27,043 nt of DNA from an uncultured Lachnospiraceae bacterium (GCA_910588405.1 CAJUPT010000051.1:1-27043), one strand, 5' to 3'. Numbered from the stretch's first letter, positions 7,896 to 15,849 are shown. A program made the numbers and translations. Notes: generated by a model from the sequence alone, not told the origin.

Positions 7896-7976
7896 GCAAT
7901 GCTGCAGCGGAAACGGGAAATATGATTGGGATATTTTCAGAAGCGGGGATTTGCCTCTGTCATTGCATTTCCGCTG
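7896..7976 (+). repeat. Two crossed inverted repeats upstream of the ThiF-like gene
   Basis: GCAATG (7896-7901) is complementary to CATTGC (7961-7966), and CAGCGGAAA (7905-7913) to TTTCCGCTG (7968-7976). The arms interleave, which is the geometry of an H-type pseudoknot or of two alternative stems. The right arms overlap the -35 of the promoter at 7963-7991, so in DNA this could be an operator instead. I could not match it to the molybdenum/tungsten cofactor riboswitch from memory. Confidence 0.35.
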
Positions 7977-7991
7977 GTTTCATAGTATACT
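7963..7991 (+). promoter_or_regulatory. Promoter of the ThiF/AOR gene group
   Basis: TTGCAT (7963-7968) and TATACT (7986-7991) are separated by 17 bases. Transcription would start near 7998, about 28 bases before the first candidate start at 8026. Confidence 0.6.
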
Positions 7992-8025
7992 GATTGCGAG
8001 CGCGAAAGGGAGATAAAAATTTGAT

Positions 8026-8754
8026 ATGATCTGTGGTCCGGATAACAAAGGTGTGAAGATGTTCGAAAAAAACAATGCTTTTTTAACATTGGAAGAAAGG
8101 AACAACATACAGCGTACCCATGTCCTGATCGTCGGGGCCGGCGCTTTAGGGCAGATGACGGCGCACACGCTGGTCAGAAGCGGGTTTGTGCGGCTGACGG
8201 TAGCCGACGGGGACTGTTTTACCGCTGACAATGAGAACCGCCAGCTGTATGCGCTGCCTGAAAACAGGGGGCGGAAAAAGGTGGAAGTGCTGCATGCAGA
8301 GCTGAAGAAAATTAACAAAGAGGCTGAGGTCAGAGCCTGGGAGCTGTTTGTGGATGAAACCAACGGGCGGCAGCTGGCCGTATCGGCAGATATTCTGGTG
8401 GACTGTGTGGACAATATACGGACGAAAAAATATCTGGAAGCTCTGGCAGATTCCCTTGGCCTCTGCCTTGTCCATGGCGCTGTGGAGGGGTGGTACGGCC
8501 AGGTGTCTACGGTATGCCCAGGGGACGGGACGATGGCGTTTTTATATCCGGAGGACAGGGTGCAGCAGGTGTCGGCGCTGATGGCGACGGTAAATGTGGT
8601 GGCGTCGCTGCAGGCGGCCGAGGTGATGAAGCTGGCCACAGGCAGCGAGGAGATTCTCAGACGGAAAGTCATGTATGTGGATATGCGCAGCGGTGATTTT
8701 TCCTGTGTCTGCTTACCGGAGAAAATAAAAAAGGCTGATAAACGTTCGATATAA
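8026..8754 (+). CDS. ThiF/MoeB-like E1 adenylyltransferase of the AOR cluster
   Basis: The product is 242 residues. The Rossmann nucleotide motif GAGALG (37-42), the NENRQ loop (69-73) with the conserved arginine, and DCVDN (126-130) are those of E1-like enzymes that adenylate the C-terminal glycine of MoaD/ThiS carriers. The zinc-binding CxxC pair of MoeB/ThiF is not present at its usual place: the segment reads DGTMAFLYP where MoeB has CxxCLFP. A CVC near the C-terminus is the only paired cysteine. Its presumed partner is the GG-ending carrier at 10848. Two starts are possible. ATG 8026 has AGGGAG 13 bases upstream; ATG 8059 has AAGGTG at a better distance and still keeps the whole fold. 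Role in tungsten-pterin cofactor assembly is inferred from context. Confidence 0.85.
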   Translation: MICGPDNKGVKMFEKNNAFLTLEERNNIQRTHVLIVGAGALGQMTAHTLVRSGFVRLTVADGDCFTADNENRQLYALPENRGRKKVEVLHAELKKINKEAEVRAWELFVDETNGRQLAVSADILVDCVDNIRTKKYLEALADSLGLCLVHGAVEGWYGQVSTVCPGDGTMAFLYPEDRVQQVSALMATVNVVASLQAAEVMKLATGSEEILRRKVMYVDMRSGDFSCVCLPEKIKKADKRSI

Positions 8755-8845
8755 TTTTTCAAAACTGGCGGTGATATATTGCTGTCCATATGAACGGCAT
8801 ATGATACAGGGGGCTATGTAATAATCGTAAAAGGGGTGATAAAAG

Positions 8846-10774
8846 ATGTCAACAAAATATGGCGGCTACATGGGAAAGGTGCTGAAAATTGACCTGACCG
8901 CAAAAGCGGTTTCGGAATATCCTTTTTCAGATGAGGAACGGGAACTGTTCATCGGCGGGAAGACGATGGCGGCGAAGATTCTGGGTGATCATCTGAAAGG
9001 TACGGAGAAAGCTTTTTCCAAAGAAAATATGCTGGTGGTTACTACAGGGCCGTTGACCGGCACGGGAGCGCCCAGCGCCAGCCGGTTTAATATTTCCACG
9101 CTGTCGCCCCAGACCGGGTATATTACTTCTTCTAACTGTGGAGGCCATTTCGGCTACTATCTGAAAAAGACAGGGTTAGACGCGCTGATTTTGACAGGAC
9201 AGAGCGAAAGCCCTGTGTGGATTGAGATTCAGAATGAAAAAGTGGTTTTTCACGATGCAAAAGAACTTTGGGGAATGAAAACCTCCGATACCCAGTCAGC
9301 GTTGGATGACCGTCTGCGGATGAAAAATGGCCGCGTGCGGAAAAACGGAAAAATCTGCATCGGTCCGGCGGGGGAAAACCGGGTGCTCTACGCCAGCATT
9401 GTGTCCAATGAGCGGGTATCCGGCAGAGGCGGCGTCGGCGCCGTGATGGGCTGGATGAACCTGAAAGCGGTCTGTGCCAGCGGAACGAAAGAGATTCCGG
9501 TTTATAATAAGGAAAAGATGGTGAAGCATACCCGGAAATGGTTCCGCTATCTGCGAAAGCATCCGCTGACCGGGGAGCAGCTGCCGAAGCTGGGGACGGC
9601 AGGGCTGGTCAGCTCGATGCAGATGAAGCATATTCTGTCTACGAAAAATTATAGCTGCGGTCAGTATGAGGACTTTGAAAAGGTCAGCGGCGAGCTGCTG
9701 GCCGAGGAGTACCAGATTGTGAACAAGGGCTGCTTAAGCTGCCCGATCCGCTGTGCCCGCACCGTGGAGGTGGCGGGAAAGCAGGTGAAGGGGCCGGAGC
9801 TGGAAACATTGGTTCTGCTTGGCGGCGGCATCCTGAATAACGATCTGGAAGCGGTGCTTAAGTGGAATTATGAGCTGGACGAGCTGGGCATGGACACGAT
9901 TTCCACGGCGAATACGCTGTCATACGCCATGGAGGCCAATGAAAAGGGGCTGTGGGATAACGGCCTGCAGTTTTCGGAGACTGGCGGGATATCCAAAGTG
10001 TTTGAAGATATCGCATACCGCAGAGGGATCGGTGACGAGCTGGCAGAGGGAAGTAAACGGCTGTCGGAAAAGTACGGCGGAAAGGAATTTGCTATCCATG
10101 CGAAGGGAATGGAGCTGGCCGCCTATGAGCCCCGGAAGGCGGTGGGGCTGGGACTGGGCTATGCGGTCAGCAACCGGGGCGGCTGCCATTTAAACGGCGG
10201 CTATCTGGTGATTCTGGAAGGGCTGGGGCTTTCGGTGAATCAGACCACCTGGCACGGAAAGGCAGACCTGACCATGATGTTCCAGAACCTGATGGAAATG
10301 ATCTCGGCCACGGGGCAGTGTCTGTTTACCAGCTATGCCTTTTTCCCGTCGCCGCTGATGCGCCATCCCAACGCCTGGTATACGAAGCTGGTGAATACTG
10401 TGCTGCCTTACTGCGGCAGCGCAGTCCGGCTGATGAATAAGTATCCGGAAATGCTGAAGCTTCATCTGCCGGTTTTCCATCACACGAAGGGCTTTGAATA
10501 TGTTACCGGCATGAAAATGAATTTCGGCTATTATATGCGCTGCGGCGAGCGGGGCTACAACCTGGAGCGGGAGGTAAACCGCCGTTTCGGCGTGAATGCC
10601 GACAAGGATATCCTGCCCGCAAGGCTGGTGGGAACCTTGCAAGATCCGGAAGACCCGAAGTCAAAGGTGCCGTTAGAGAAGCTGAAAAAAGTATATTATC
10701 ATGCCAGGGGCTGGGACAGAAACGGACTGCCCACGGAAAAGCTGCTGAAAAAGCTTCGTCTGGATCAGGCTTAG
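8846..10774 (+). CDS. Aldehyde:ferredoxin oxidoreductase, tungsten/bis-pterin type
   Basis: The product is 642 residues, the usual size of the family. The N-terminal domain carries TTGPLTGTGAPSASRFN, TGYITSSNCGGHFGYYLKK and GLDALILTGQ, which surround the bis-pterin cofactor. The [4Fe-4S] ligands fit family spacing: C296-x2-C299-x3-C303 (CLSCPIRC) and a distal C492 (GQCLFTS). LGMDTISTANT also matches the family. The enzyme interconverts aldehydes and carboxylates using ferredoxin and should be cytoplasmic and oxygen-sensitive. GGGGTGAT precedes the ATG. It lies between a ThiF-like E1 and a MoaD-like carrier, and upstream of an Fd-ADH fusion. Tungsten rather than molybdenum is assumed from the family. 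Substrate specificity (aliphatic, aromatic or other) cannot be read from sequence. Confidence 0.95.
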   Translation: MSTKYGGYMGKVLKIDLTAKAVSEYPFSDEERELFIGGKTMAAKILGDHLKGTEKAFSKENMLVVTTGPLTGTGAPSASRFNISTLSPQTGYITSSNCGGHFGYYLKKTGLDALILTGQSESPVWIEIQNEKVVFHDAKELWGMKTSDTQSALDDRLRMKNGRVRKNGKICIGPAGENRVLYASIVSNERVSGRGGVGAVMGWMNLKAVCASGTKEIPVYNKEKMVKHTRKWFRYLRKHPLTGEQLPKLGTAGLVSSMQMKHILSTKNYSCGQYEDFEKVSGELLAEEYQIVNKGCLSCPIRCARTVEVAGKQVKGPELETLVLLGGGILNNDLEAVLKWNYELDELGMDTISTANTLSYAMEANEKGLWDNGLQFSETGGISKVFEDIAYRRGIGDELAEGSKRLSEKYGGKEFAIHAKGMELAAYEPRKAVGLGLGYAVSNRGGCHLNGGYLVILEGLGLSVNQTTWHGKADLTMMFQNLMEMISATGQCLFTSYAFFPSPLMRHPNAWYTKLVNTVLPYCGSAVRLMNKYPEMLKLHLPVFHHTKGFEYVTGMKMNFGYYMRCGERGYNLEREVNRRFGVNADKDILPARLVGTLQDPEDPKSKVPLEKLKKVYYHARGWDRNGLPTEKLLKKLRLDQA

Positions 10775-10847
10775 ACGAATAGGAATCCTGCCCGGAAAGG
10801 CGAAGGTTTGAAAGTAGACTTTTCTGCGTCAGGGGAAAGAGGAAAAA

Positions 10848-11078
10848 ATGGCGAAGGTGAAAGTGCGCTTGTACGGTGTAGTCCGGCTGAAAACGGGGAC
10901 GGCCTGCTTTGAGACGGAGGCAGAGACACTCGACGGGCTGCAAAGGCAGATTCCCGGCGTCACGCCGAGGGAGGCGAAGGATCTGATCGTCCTGGTGAAC
11001 GGAAAACAGGCGGGGCGGCGGTACCGATTTAAGACAGGCGACGAGGTTGTACTGATGTCGCCGGCAGGAGGTGGCTGA
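10848..11078 (+). CDS. MoaD/ThiS-like sulfur carrier protein
   Basis: The product is 76 residues with a beta-grasp pattern (VKVRLYGVVRLKTG, then DLIVLVNGKQ, then GDEVVLMSPAGGG). It ends in a glycine run as required for adenylation and thiocarboxylation. AGAGG lies upstream of the ATG, and the stop is only two bases before the next start, so it is tightly coupled to the Fd-ADH gene. It most likely donates sulfur to the dithiolene of the AOR pterin, with activation by the ThiF-like protein at 8026. ThiS (thiazole synthesis) is an alternative on sequence alone, but no thi genes are near. Confidence 0.85.
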   Translation: MAKVKVRLYGVVRLKTGTACFETEAETLDGLQRQIPGVTPREAKDLIVLVNGKQAGRRYRFKTGDEVVLMSPAGGG

Positions 11079-11080
11079 AT

Positions 11081-12547
11081 ATGAAACGAAAAGAGGTTCC
11101 TTATATTAATCCGGAAACATGCGCCGGATGCTCGGTCTGTGTGGAGAATTGCCCTATGGACTGTCTGCGGATCGAAGAGCCGGCGTACCACGGCGATATA
11201 CATACAAAAGCGGTTTTGGATGAGAGCAAATGCATTGGCTGCGGCCTTTGTGCAAAGGTCTGTCCGATCCGGGCTATTGAAATGCACAGAGGAAAGGAAG
11301 GGAAGTTACATATGGAAGAACGGTGGAGTTTGAAAAGGCTTTATTGCAGAGGATTCCAGGCCGGGATGAAAATTGGCATGTATGTGCTGCCCTGGCGTGT
11401 GCCGAAGCTTTTAAAGGGGCCGGACGCCGTAGAACGGCTGCCGGAGGCCATCCGGAAAAAGGGCTTTCAAAAGCCGCTGATTGTTACGGACGGCGTTTTG
11501 ATGAACCAGCTTCATCTTCCGGACAGGATGCTGGCGGCCATGGAAAAGGCAGGACTTGCCTATGCGGTTTATGACAGGGTTGCCCCCAATCCCACGGATC
11601 TTAATGTGGAGGAGGGCGTGGCGATGTATAAAGAGAACCATTGCGACTGTATGATCGCTTTTGGCGGAGGCTCTCCCATAGACTGTGCCAAGGGAATCGG
11701 CGCACGTATCACAAGGCCGGGGAAATCGGTGCGTCAGCTTCAGGGGCTGTTTCGGATTCTGCTGCCGATCCCTGTGATTTTTGCGGTTCCCACGACGGCG
11801 GGCACCGGCTCCGAGACCACCATTGCGGCGGTGATCACGGAATCCGCAACCCATCACAAGGCATCCATGAACGACCTGTGTCTGATGCCCAAATATGCGG
11901 TTCTTGACCCGAAGCTGACCGTAGGGCTGCCTTCTTACGTGACGGCCACCACTGGGCTTGACGCCCTCTGCCATGCAGTGGAGGCTTATACCAACCACAC
12001 TTATAATTCCACTTTGGAGCAGAAAATGTGCAAAAAGGCCGTAAAGCTGATTTATGATAATCTGCCGGTGATTTATAAAGATGGAAATAATCTGAAAGCC
12101 AGGCAAAACATGCAGAAGGCAGCCTTTTACGCGGGCCGTGCCTTTACGCGGGGAAGCGTAGGCTATGTCCATGCCATAGGCCATACTTTGGGCGGGCTTT
12201 ACGGTACGCCTCATGGCCTTGCCATGTCTATTTTGCTGCCCCATGTCATGCGGGCTTACGGGGAGTCGGCGCAGGCACGCCTTGCACAGCTCTGTGATGT
12301 CTGCCAGATTAAGGCAGCTGACGATTCGGCACAGGCAAAAGCAGAAGCCTTTATCCGGTGGATTGAAGATATGAAGGAAGAGATGCGGATTCCGGTTTAT
12401 CCTGAAATGATTCAGGAAAAGGATCTGGATCAGATCGTAGAATGGGCGGAAAAGGAAGGCAACCCGCTATATCCCACGCCGCAGGTGTGGAGGAAGAAAG
12501 AATTCAAGGAATTTCTCCTGTCGGTGTGCCCGCAGTTAGATATGTGA
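11081..12547 (+). CDS. Ferredoxin/iron-containing alcohol dehydrogenase fusion
   Basis: The product is 488 residues. Residues 1-70 are a two-cluster ferredoxin: C14-C17-C20-C24-P and C51-C54-C57-C61-P, each CxxCxxCxxxCP. Residues from about 95 to the end are a group III Fe-dependent alcohol dehydrogenase with GGGSPID (195-201) for NAD(P) and the metal ligands D294, H298, H364 and H378, plus the conserved H368, all intact. The ribosome site GGAGGTGG overlaps the end of the sulfur carrier gene. The ADH part would interconvert aldehyde and alcohol; the ferredoxin part could carry electrons to or from the neighbouring AOR. The fusion frame is continuous with no sign of a lost stop, so it is likely one polypeptide. 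Direction of flux and substrate are unknown. Confidence 0.92.
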   Translation: MKRKEVPYINPETCAGCSVCVENCPMDCLRIEEPAYHGDIHTKAVLDESKCIGCGLCAKVCPIRAIEMHRGKEGKLHMEERWSLKRLYCRGFQAGMKIGMYVLPWRVPKLLKGPDAVERLPEAIRKKGFQKPLIVTDGVLMNQLHLPDRMLAAMEKAGLAYAVYDRVAPNPTDLNVEEGVAMYKENHCDCMIAFGGGSPIDCAKGIGARITRPGKSVRQLQGLFRILLPIPVIFAVPTTAGTGSETTIAAVITESATHHKASMNDLCLMPKYAVLDPKLTVGLPSYVTATTGLDALCHAVEAYTNHTYNSTLEQKMCKKAVKLIYDNLPVIYKDGNNLKARQNMQKAAFYAGRAFTRGSVGYVHAIGHTLGGLYGTPHGLAMSILLPHVMRAYGESAQARLAQLCDVCQIKAADDSAQAKAEAFIRWIEDMKEEMRIPVYPEMIQEKDLDQIVEWAEKEGNPLYPTPQVWRKKEFKEFLLSVCPQLDM

Positions 12548-12691
12548 GTATAAGAGAAGCGTCCTGAATACTGTTTGTGTTTTTCAGAGCTGTTTTGGGT
12601 TCAGCGTGCCAGATGGGCATGCGCGGCACAAGATGGATCTATGTATATGATGAGACATCCGAGAATGTCTGATATTCGGTGAGGTAATGCA

Positions 12692-14026
12692 TTGGTGAAG
12701 CTACTTGATAACAAAATTGATTTCACAAAAGGGAATATCCCCAAAAATCTGATTCGCTTTTCCATACCACTGATGGCGGGAAACCTGCTGCAGCAGCTTT
12801 ATAATATCGCCGACACGCTGATTGTGGGGCGTTTTATCGGAAAAGAAGCGCTGGCGGCGGTGGGCTCCGCCTATACGATTATGATTTTCCTGACATCTGT
12901 TGTCTTGGGGCTTTGCATGGGGAGCAGCGCATTTCTGTCCATCCAGTATGGGAAAGGGGACAGGGAGACCTTCGGGAAGGCCAATGGAATGGCGTTTGGA
13001 GGGATCGGCCTGTTCTGCATCGCACTGAACCTGCTGGTATATGCCGGATTGAAGGGCATCCTCTGGTTTATGCAGATTCCGCCGGAGGTTTCGCCCCTTT
13101 TGGCCGCTTATCTTAAGGTGATTTTCTCCGGGATTATCGCCACGTTTTTGTACAATTATTTTGCCAACAGCATGCGCGCCATCGGAAATTCTCTGATACC
13201 GCTGGTGTTTTTGGGCGTGTCGGCGCTGCTAAATGTAGGGCTTGACATTGTGTTTGTGGCGGTGTTTCACTGGGGTGTGGAAGGGGCGGCCTTTGCCACC
13301 GTCCTGTCCCAGTATGTGTCGGGGCTGGGTATTCTGTTCTATGCTTGGAAGAAGGAAAAGATTCTCAGAATCAGAATGGAGAATCTGCGGTTTGAACGCC
13401 GGATTTTCCGGCCACTTTTAAGTCTTGCGGTACTGACCTCGCTGCAGCAGTCTATTATGAACTTTGGGATTCTTTTGGTGCAGGGACGGGTCAACTATTT
13501 CGGAACTTCGGTGATGGCTGCCTTTGCGGCGGCGGTCAAGGTGGATACCTTCGCCTATTCCCCTGTACAGGATTTCGGAAATGCCTTTTCCACCTTTGTG
13601 GCACAGAACCACGGCTCCGGAAATGAAAAGCGAATCCGGGAGGGCGGAAGGACGGCGGTCTTTATGGTGCTGGTTTTCGCTATGGCAGTCAGCCTGATCG
13701 TAGCCGGATTCGCGGCGCCTTTGATGGGAATCTTTACGAAAGAAAAAGAAATCATCGAAATCGGAGTCGGCTACTTGCGGATTGAGGGCAGCTTTTATGT
13801 GCTGATCGGTTTTTTGTTTTTGCTGTACGGATATTTCAGAGCCATCGAGAAACCGGCCGTGTCCATTGTTCTGACAGTTATTTCTCTTGGAACCAGGGTA
13901 GCGCTGTCCTATGCATTGTCCACTGTTCCCAGAATTGGGTATCTCGGGATATGGGCCAGTATTCCGATTGGATGGCTGCTGGCGGATGTGGCAGGATATA
14001 TGCTGGTGCGGAGTGAACGTGCTTGA
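12692..14026 (+). CDS. MATE family multidrug/cation exporter
   Basis: The product is 444 residues, all helical membrane segments, probably 12. It begins IDFTKGNIPKNLIRFSIPLM and contains QQLYNIADTLIVGRFIG, the typical first-repeat signature of Clostridia MATE transporters; the second half repeats the fold (LAVLTSLQQSIMNFGILLVQG). It exports cationic or hydrophobic compounds by H+ or Na+ exchange. The start is TTG at 12692, with GAGG 7 bases upstream; GTG at 12695 is an alternative. The 144 bases before it carry a small hairpin (AGACAT/ATGTCT) but no clear terminator, so read-through from the AOR group is possible. A bidirectional terminator follows. Confidence 0.93.
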   Translation: MVKLLDNKIDFTKGNIPKNLIRFSIPLMAGNLLQQLYNIADTLIVGRFIGKEALAAVGSAYTIMIFLTSVVLGLCMGSSAFLSIQYGKGDRETFGKANGMAFGGIGLFCIALNLLVYAGLKGILWFMQIPPEVSPLLAAYLKVIFSGIIATFLYNYFANSMRAIGNSLIPLVFLGVSALLNVGLDIVFVAVFHWGVEGAAFATVLSQYVSGLGILFYAWKKEKILRIRMENLRFERRIFRPLLSLAVLTSLQQSIMNFGILLVQGRVNYFGTSVMAAFAAAVKVDTFAYSPVQDFGNAFSTFVAQNHGSGNEKRIREGGRTAVFMVLVFAMAVSLIVAGFAAPLMGIFTKEKEIIEIGVGYLRIEGSFYVLIGFLFLLYGYFRAIEKPAVSIVLTVISLGTRVALSYALSTVPRIGYLGIWASIPIGWLLADVAGYMLVRSERA

Positions 14027-14139
14027 TCATTTAGAAAAATATAAGCCGCGTAAAAATTCACGATTGATGAATTTTTGAACAGAGCTGTTTTTGTAAAAGC
14101 AGGATTTCTGAAAGCGTTTAAAAGAGAAAATAATATAAG

Positions 14140-14192
14140 AAAAGGGCATTTGGTTTCGCGGATGATTCGAAAGCGAAACCCATTGCCCTTTT
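14140..14192. terminator. Bidirectional terminator between MATE and the small lysine-rich gene
   Basis: AAAAGGGCA (14140-14148) pairs with TGCCCTTTT (14184-14192), and GGTTTCGC (14152-14159) with GCGAAACC (14173-14180). The stem has flanking A and T runs, so it can serve both converging genes. Confidence 0.8.
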
Positions 14193-14257
14193 CTTGTTTG
14201 TGAAATATCCGGTCATGTATTCTGTCTGTAATTCATCTGTCCGGAACGTTTCCTGTT

Positions 14258-14506
14258 TTATTGGTTTAACAGTTCGATAATCTCTTCGGGTGATTTGCCG
14301 GAAGCCTCGATGGCTTTCATCAGTTTGTTATTTGCCTCTGCTTTCATCTTTTTAGCGGCAAGCTTTTCTTCCTTTAACTGTTCTTTATATGCGGCTTTTA
14401 ATTCTTCTCTTGCAGCTTTTAAATCAGCTTCCAGTTTCTGTACTTTTTCAGCAATCTTTGCTGCCTTTCCGGTATACTCAATTTGTCTTCTGACTCCTCG
14501 GGCCAT
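14258..14506 (-). CDS. Small lysine/glutamate-rich helical protein, function unknown
   Basis: The product is 82 residues, starts MARGVRRQIEYTGK, and continues as an uninterrupted charged helix with heptad-like spacing (IAEKVQKLEADLKAAREELK). It ends in a separate GKSPEEIIELL element. There is no signal peptide, cysteine or membrane segment. AGGAGG lies 8 bases before the ATG and a good promoter precedes it (14539-14566), so it is a real, independently transcribed gene. The layout of a basic N-terminus, coiled coil and short S/TPEE-type C-terminus resembles small Clostridia proteins of the DUF4315 kind, but I cannot assign a family with certainty. Confidence 0.78.
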   Translation of the reverse strand: MARGVRRQIEYTGKAAKIAEKVQKLEADLKAAREELKAAYKEQLKEEKLAAKKMKAEANNKLMKAIEASGKSPEEIIELLNQ

Positions 14507-14538
14507 GTTTTAAAACCTCCTGTGATTTTTTTTAATTT

Positions 14539-14566
14539 GTTATACCCATGAGCGAAAGTTTGACAA
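14539..14566 (-). promoter_or_regulatory. Promoter of the small lysine-rich protein gene
   Basis: On the minus strand TTGTCA (14566-14561) and TATAAC (14544-14539) are 16 bases apart, about 33 bases before the start codon. The remaining sequence up to 14712 is AT-rich with no gene. Confidence 0.6.
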
Positions 14567-14712
14567 TAGATTTCCGTTCTCCTGTTATCTCAAAGAAAAG
14601 GGTAAATCATTTGGCAAATCATATGCTCCTGCGTATAATTTAATTAAAGAATAACACTAAATAAAATAAATGTAAATATTGAAATCAGTTTTTTTAAAAA
14701 TTTTAGTGGTTA

Positions 14713-15738
14713 TCAAACTTGAACTTTACCTGCCAGAACATTTTGATAATCTTCATAATTCTTTTTTAACAGATCAGGAATGTTTAATTCATAAGGGCAT
14801 TTTTTCATACAGGCTTTACAGGTGCGGCAGTTTTCAATTTTTTTCATTTCCGCCTGCATGGGTTCTGACAGCCAGTTAGCAGAAGGCGCGCGGCGCAGCA
14901 TCAGAGACATTCTGGCAACGGTATTGATTTGGATATTCTCGGGACAGGGCATACAGTAACCGCAGCCACGGCAGAAATCCTTTGCCAGCTCCGCCCGTTC
15001 TTTTTCGATAAATGCTTTCAGCTCTTCATCCATTTCCGGTGTCTGCTCCATAAAGGCCAGCCATTCTTCCAGCTCGGACTCTTTCTGAATGCCCCAGATG
15101 GGAAGCACGTTGTCAAATTGAGCCATAAAAGCCATAGCTGCATGGGAATGGCGGATCAGGCCGCCGGCCAGGCCCTTCATGGCGATAAAACCGGTGTTGG
15201 TTTCTTTGCACTTTTTAACAAGGGCGATTTCTTTATCTCCTGACAGATAGCTGAAAGGAAATTGCATCGTTTCATAAAGTCCGGACTCCACACAATCCAT
15301 GGCGACCTGAATCTTATGGGCGGTGACACCGATATGAAGAATCTTACCCTGCTTTTTTGCTTCAAGCATACATTCATACATGCCGGTTTTATCGTCAGGG
15401 CGATAGCACTGATCCACGCAGTGGAACTGCAGAAGATCCAGATGGTCTGTCTTCAGATTCCGCAAAGTGGTGTCAAGATGTTCCCGGAAATCCTCCGGAT
15501 TTTTCGCCATCGTTTTGGACGCGATAAAAACCTTGTCCCACATGCCGGCGAAAGCCGCTCCCAGCTTTTCCTCGCTGTCGCTGTAAGCTCTGGCCGTATC
15601 GAAAAAGCGCATACCTCCGTCATAAGCACGGCGTAAAATTTTCACGGCTGTTTTTTTATCCGTTCTCTGGACCGGAAGTGCGCCGAAAGCATTTTGGGGA
15701 ACCGTGATGCCGGCTTTGCCCAACGTTATATTTTTCAT
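14713..15738 (-). CDS. Aldo/keto reductase with C-terminal 4Fe-4S domain
   Basis: The product is 341 residues. The N-terminal TIM barrel has the AKR catalytic residues in order: D in FFDTARAYS, the following Y, K in IASKTMA and H in LLQFHCVD. The C-terminal part has two cysteine groups, CRGCGYCMPCP and CRTCKACMKKCP, sufficient for ferredoxin-like clusters. The combination defines the predicted Fe-S oxidoreductase branch of the aldo/keto reductases found in anaerobes. Physiological substrates are unknown. The start is placed at 15738 (MKNITLG), because AAGGAGG lies 6 bases upstream; the ATG at 15744 would abut the ribosome site. A promoter with an inverted repeat in the leader lies upstream. 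Confidence 0.93.
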   Translation of the reverse strand: MKNITLGKAGITVPQNAFGALPVQRTDKKTAVKILRRAYDGGMRFFDTARAYSDSEEKLGAAFAGMWDKVFIASKTMAKNPEDFREHLDTTLRNLKTDHLDLLQFHCVDQCYRPDDKTGMYECMLEAKKQGKILHIGVTAHKIQVAMDCVESGLYETMQFPFSYLSGDKEIALVKKCKETNTGFIAMKGLAGGLIRHSHAAMAFMAQFDNVLPIWGIQKESELEEWLAFMEQTPEMDEELKAFIEKERAELAKDFCRGCGYCMPCPENIQINTVARMSLMLRRAPSANWLSEPMQAEMKKIENCRTCKACMKKCPYELNIPDLLKKNYEDYQNVLAGKVQV

Positions 15739-15768
15739 GGTCATCCTCCTTGATATGTTGATAGGTAT

Positions 15769-15809
15769 TCTCGGAGTTTCTCAAAATCGGGCAAAACAAA
15801 ACTCCGAGA
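15769..15809 (-). promoter_or_regulatory. Inverted repeat at the transcription start of the aldo/keto reductase
   Basis: TCTCGGAGTTT (15769-15779) and AAACTCCGAGA (15799-15809) are exact 11-bp inverted copies with a 19-base centre. They lie directly downstream of the -10 box of the minus-strand promoter, so the element would be the first part of the mRNA or an operator just after the start point. Confidence 0.6.
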
Positions 15810-15819
15810 GTATATGTGA

Positions 15820-15849
15820 ATTATAGCATACCGCAGACTGCGTCCGCAA
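15820..15849 (-). promoter_or_regulatory. Promoter of the aldo/keto reductase gene
   Basis: On the minus strand TTGCGG (15849-15844) and TATAAT (15825-15820) are separated by 18 bases, with TGC before the -10. The 239 bases from 15850 to 16088 hold no gene that I can support. Confidence 0.6.

Noticed and set aside
7980..8789. Minus-strand frame of 269 residues opposite the ThiF-like gene
   Set aside because: Serine/threonine-rich shadow; the plus strand carries the full E1 motifs.
11411..12244. Minus-strand frame of 277 residues opposite the Fd-ADH gene
   Set aside because: Antisense shadow of the dehydrogenase domain, no motif or ribosome site.
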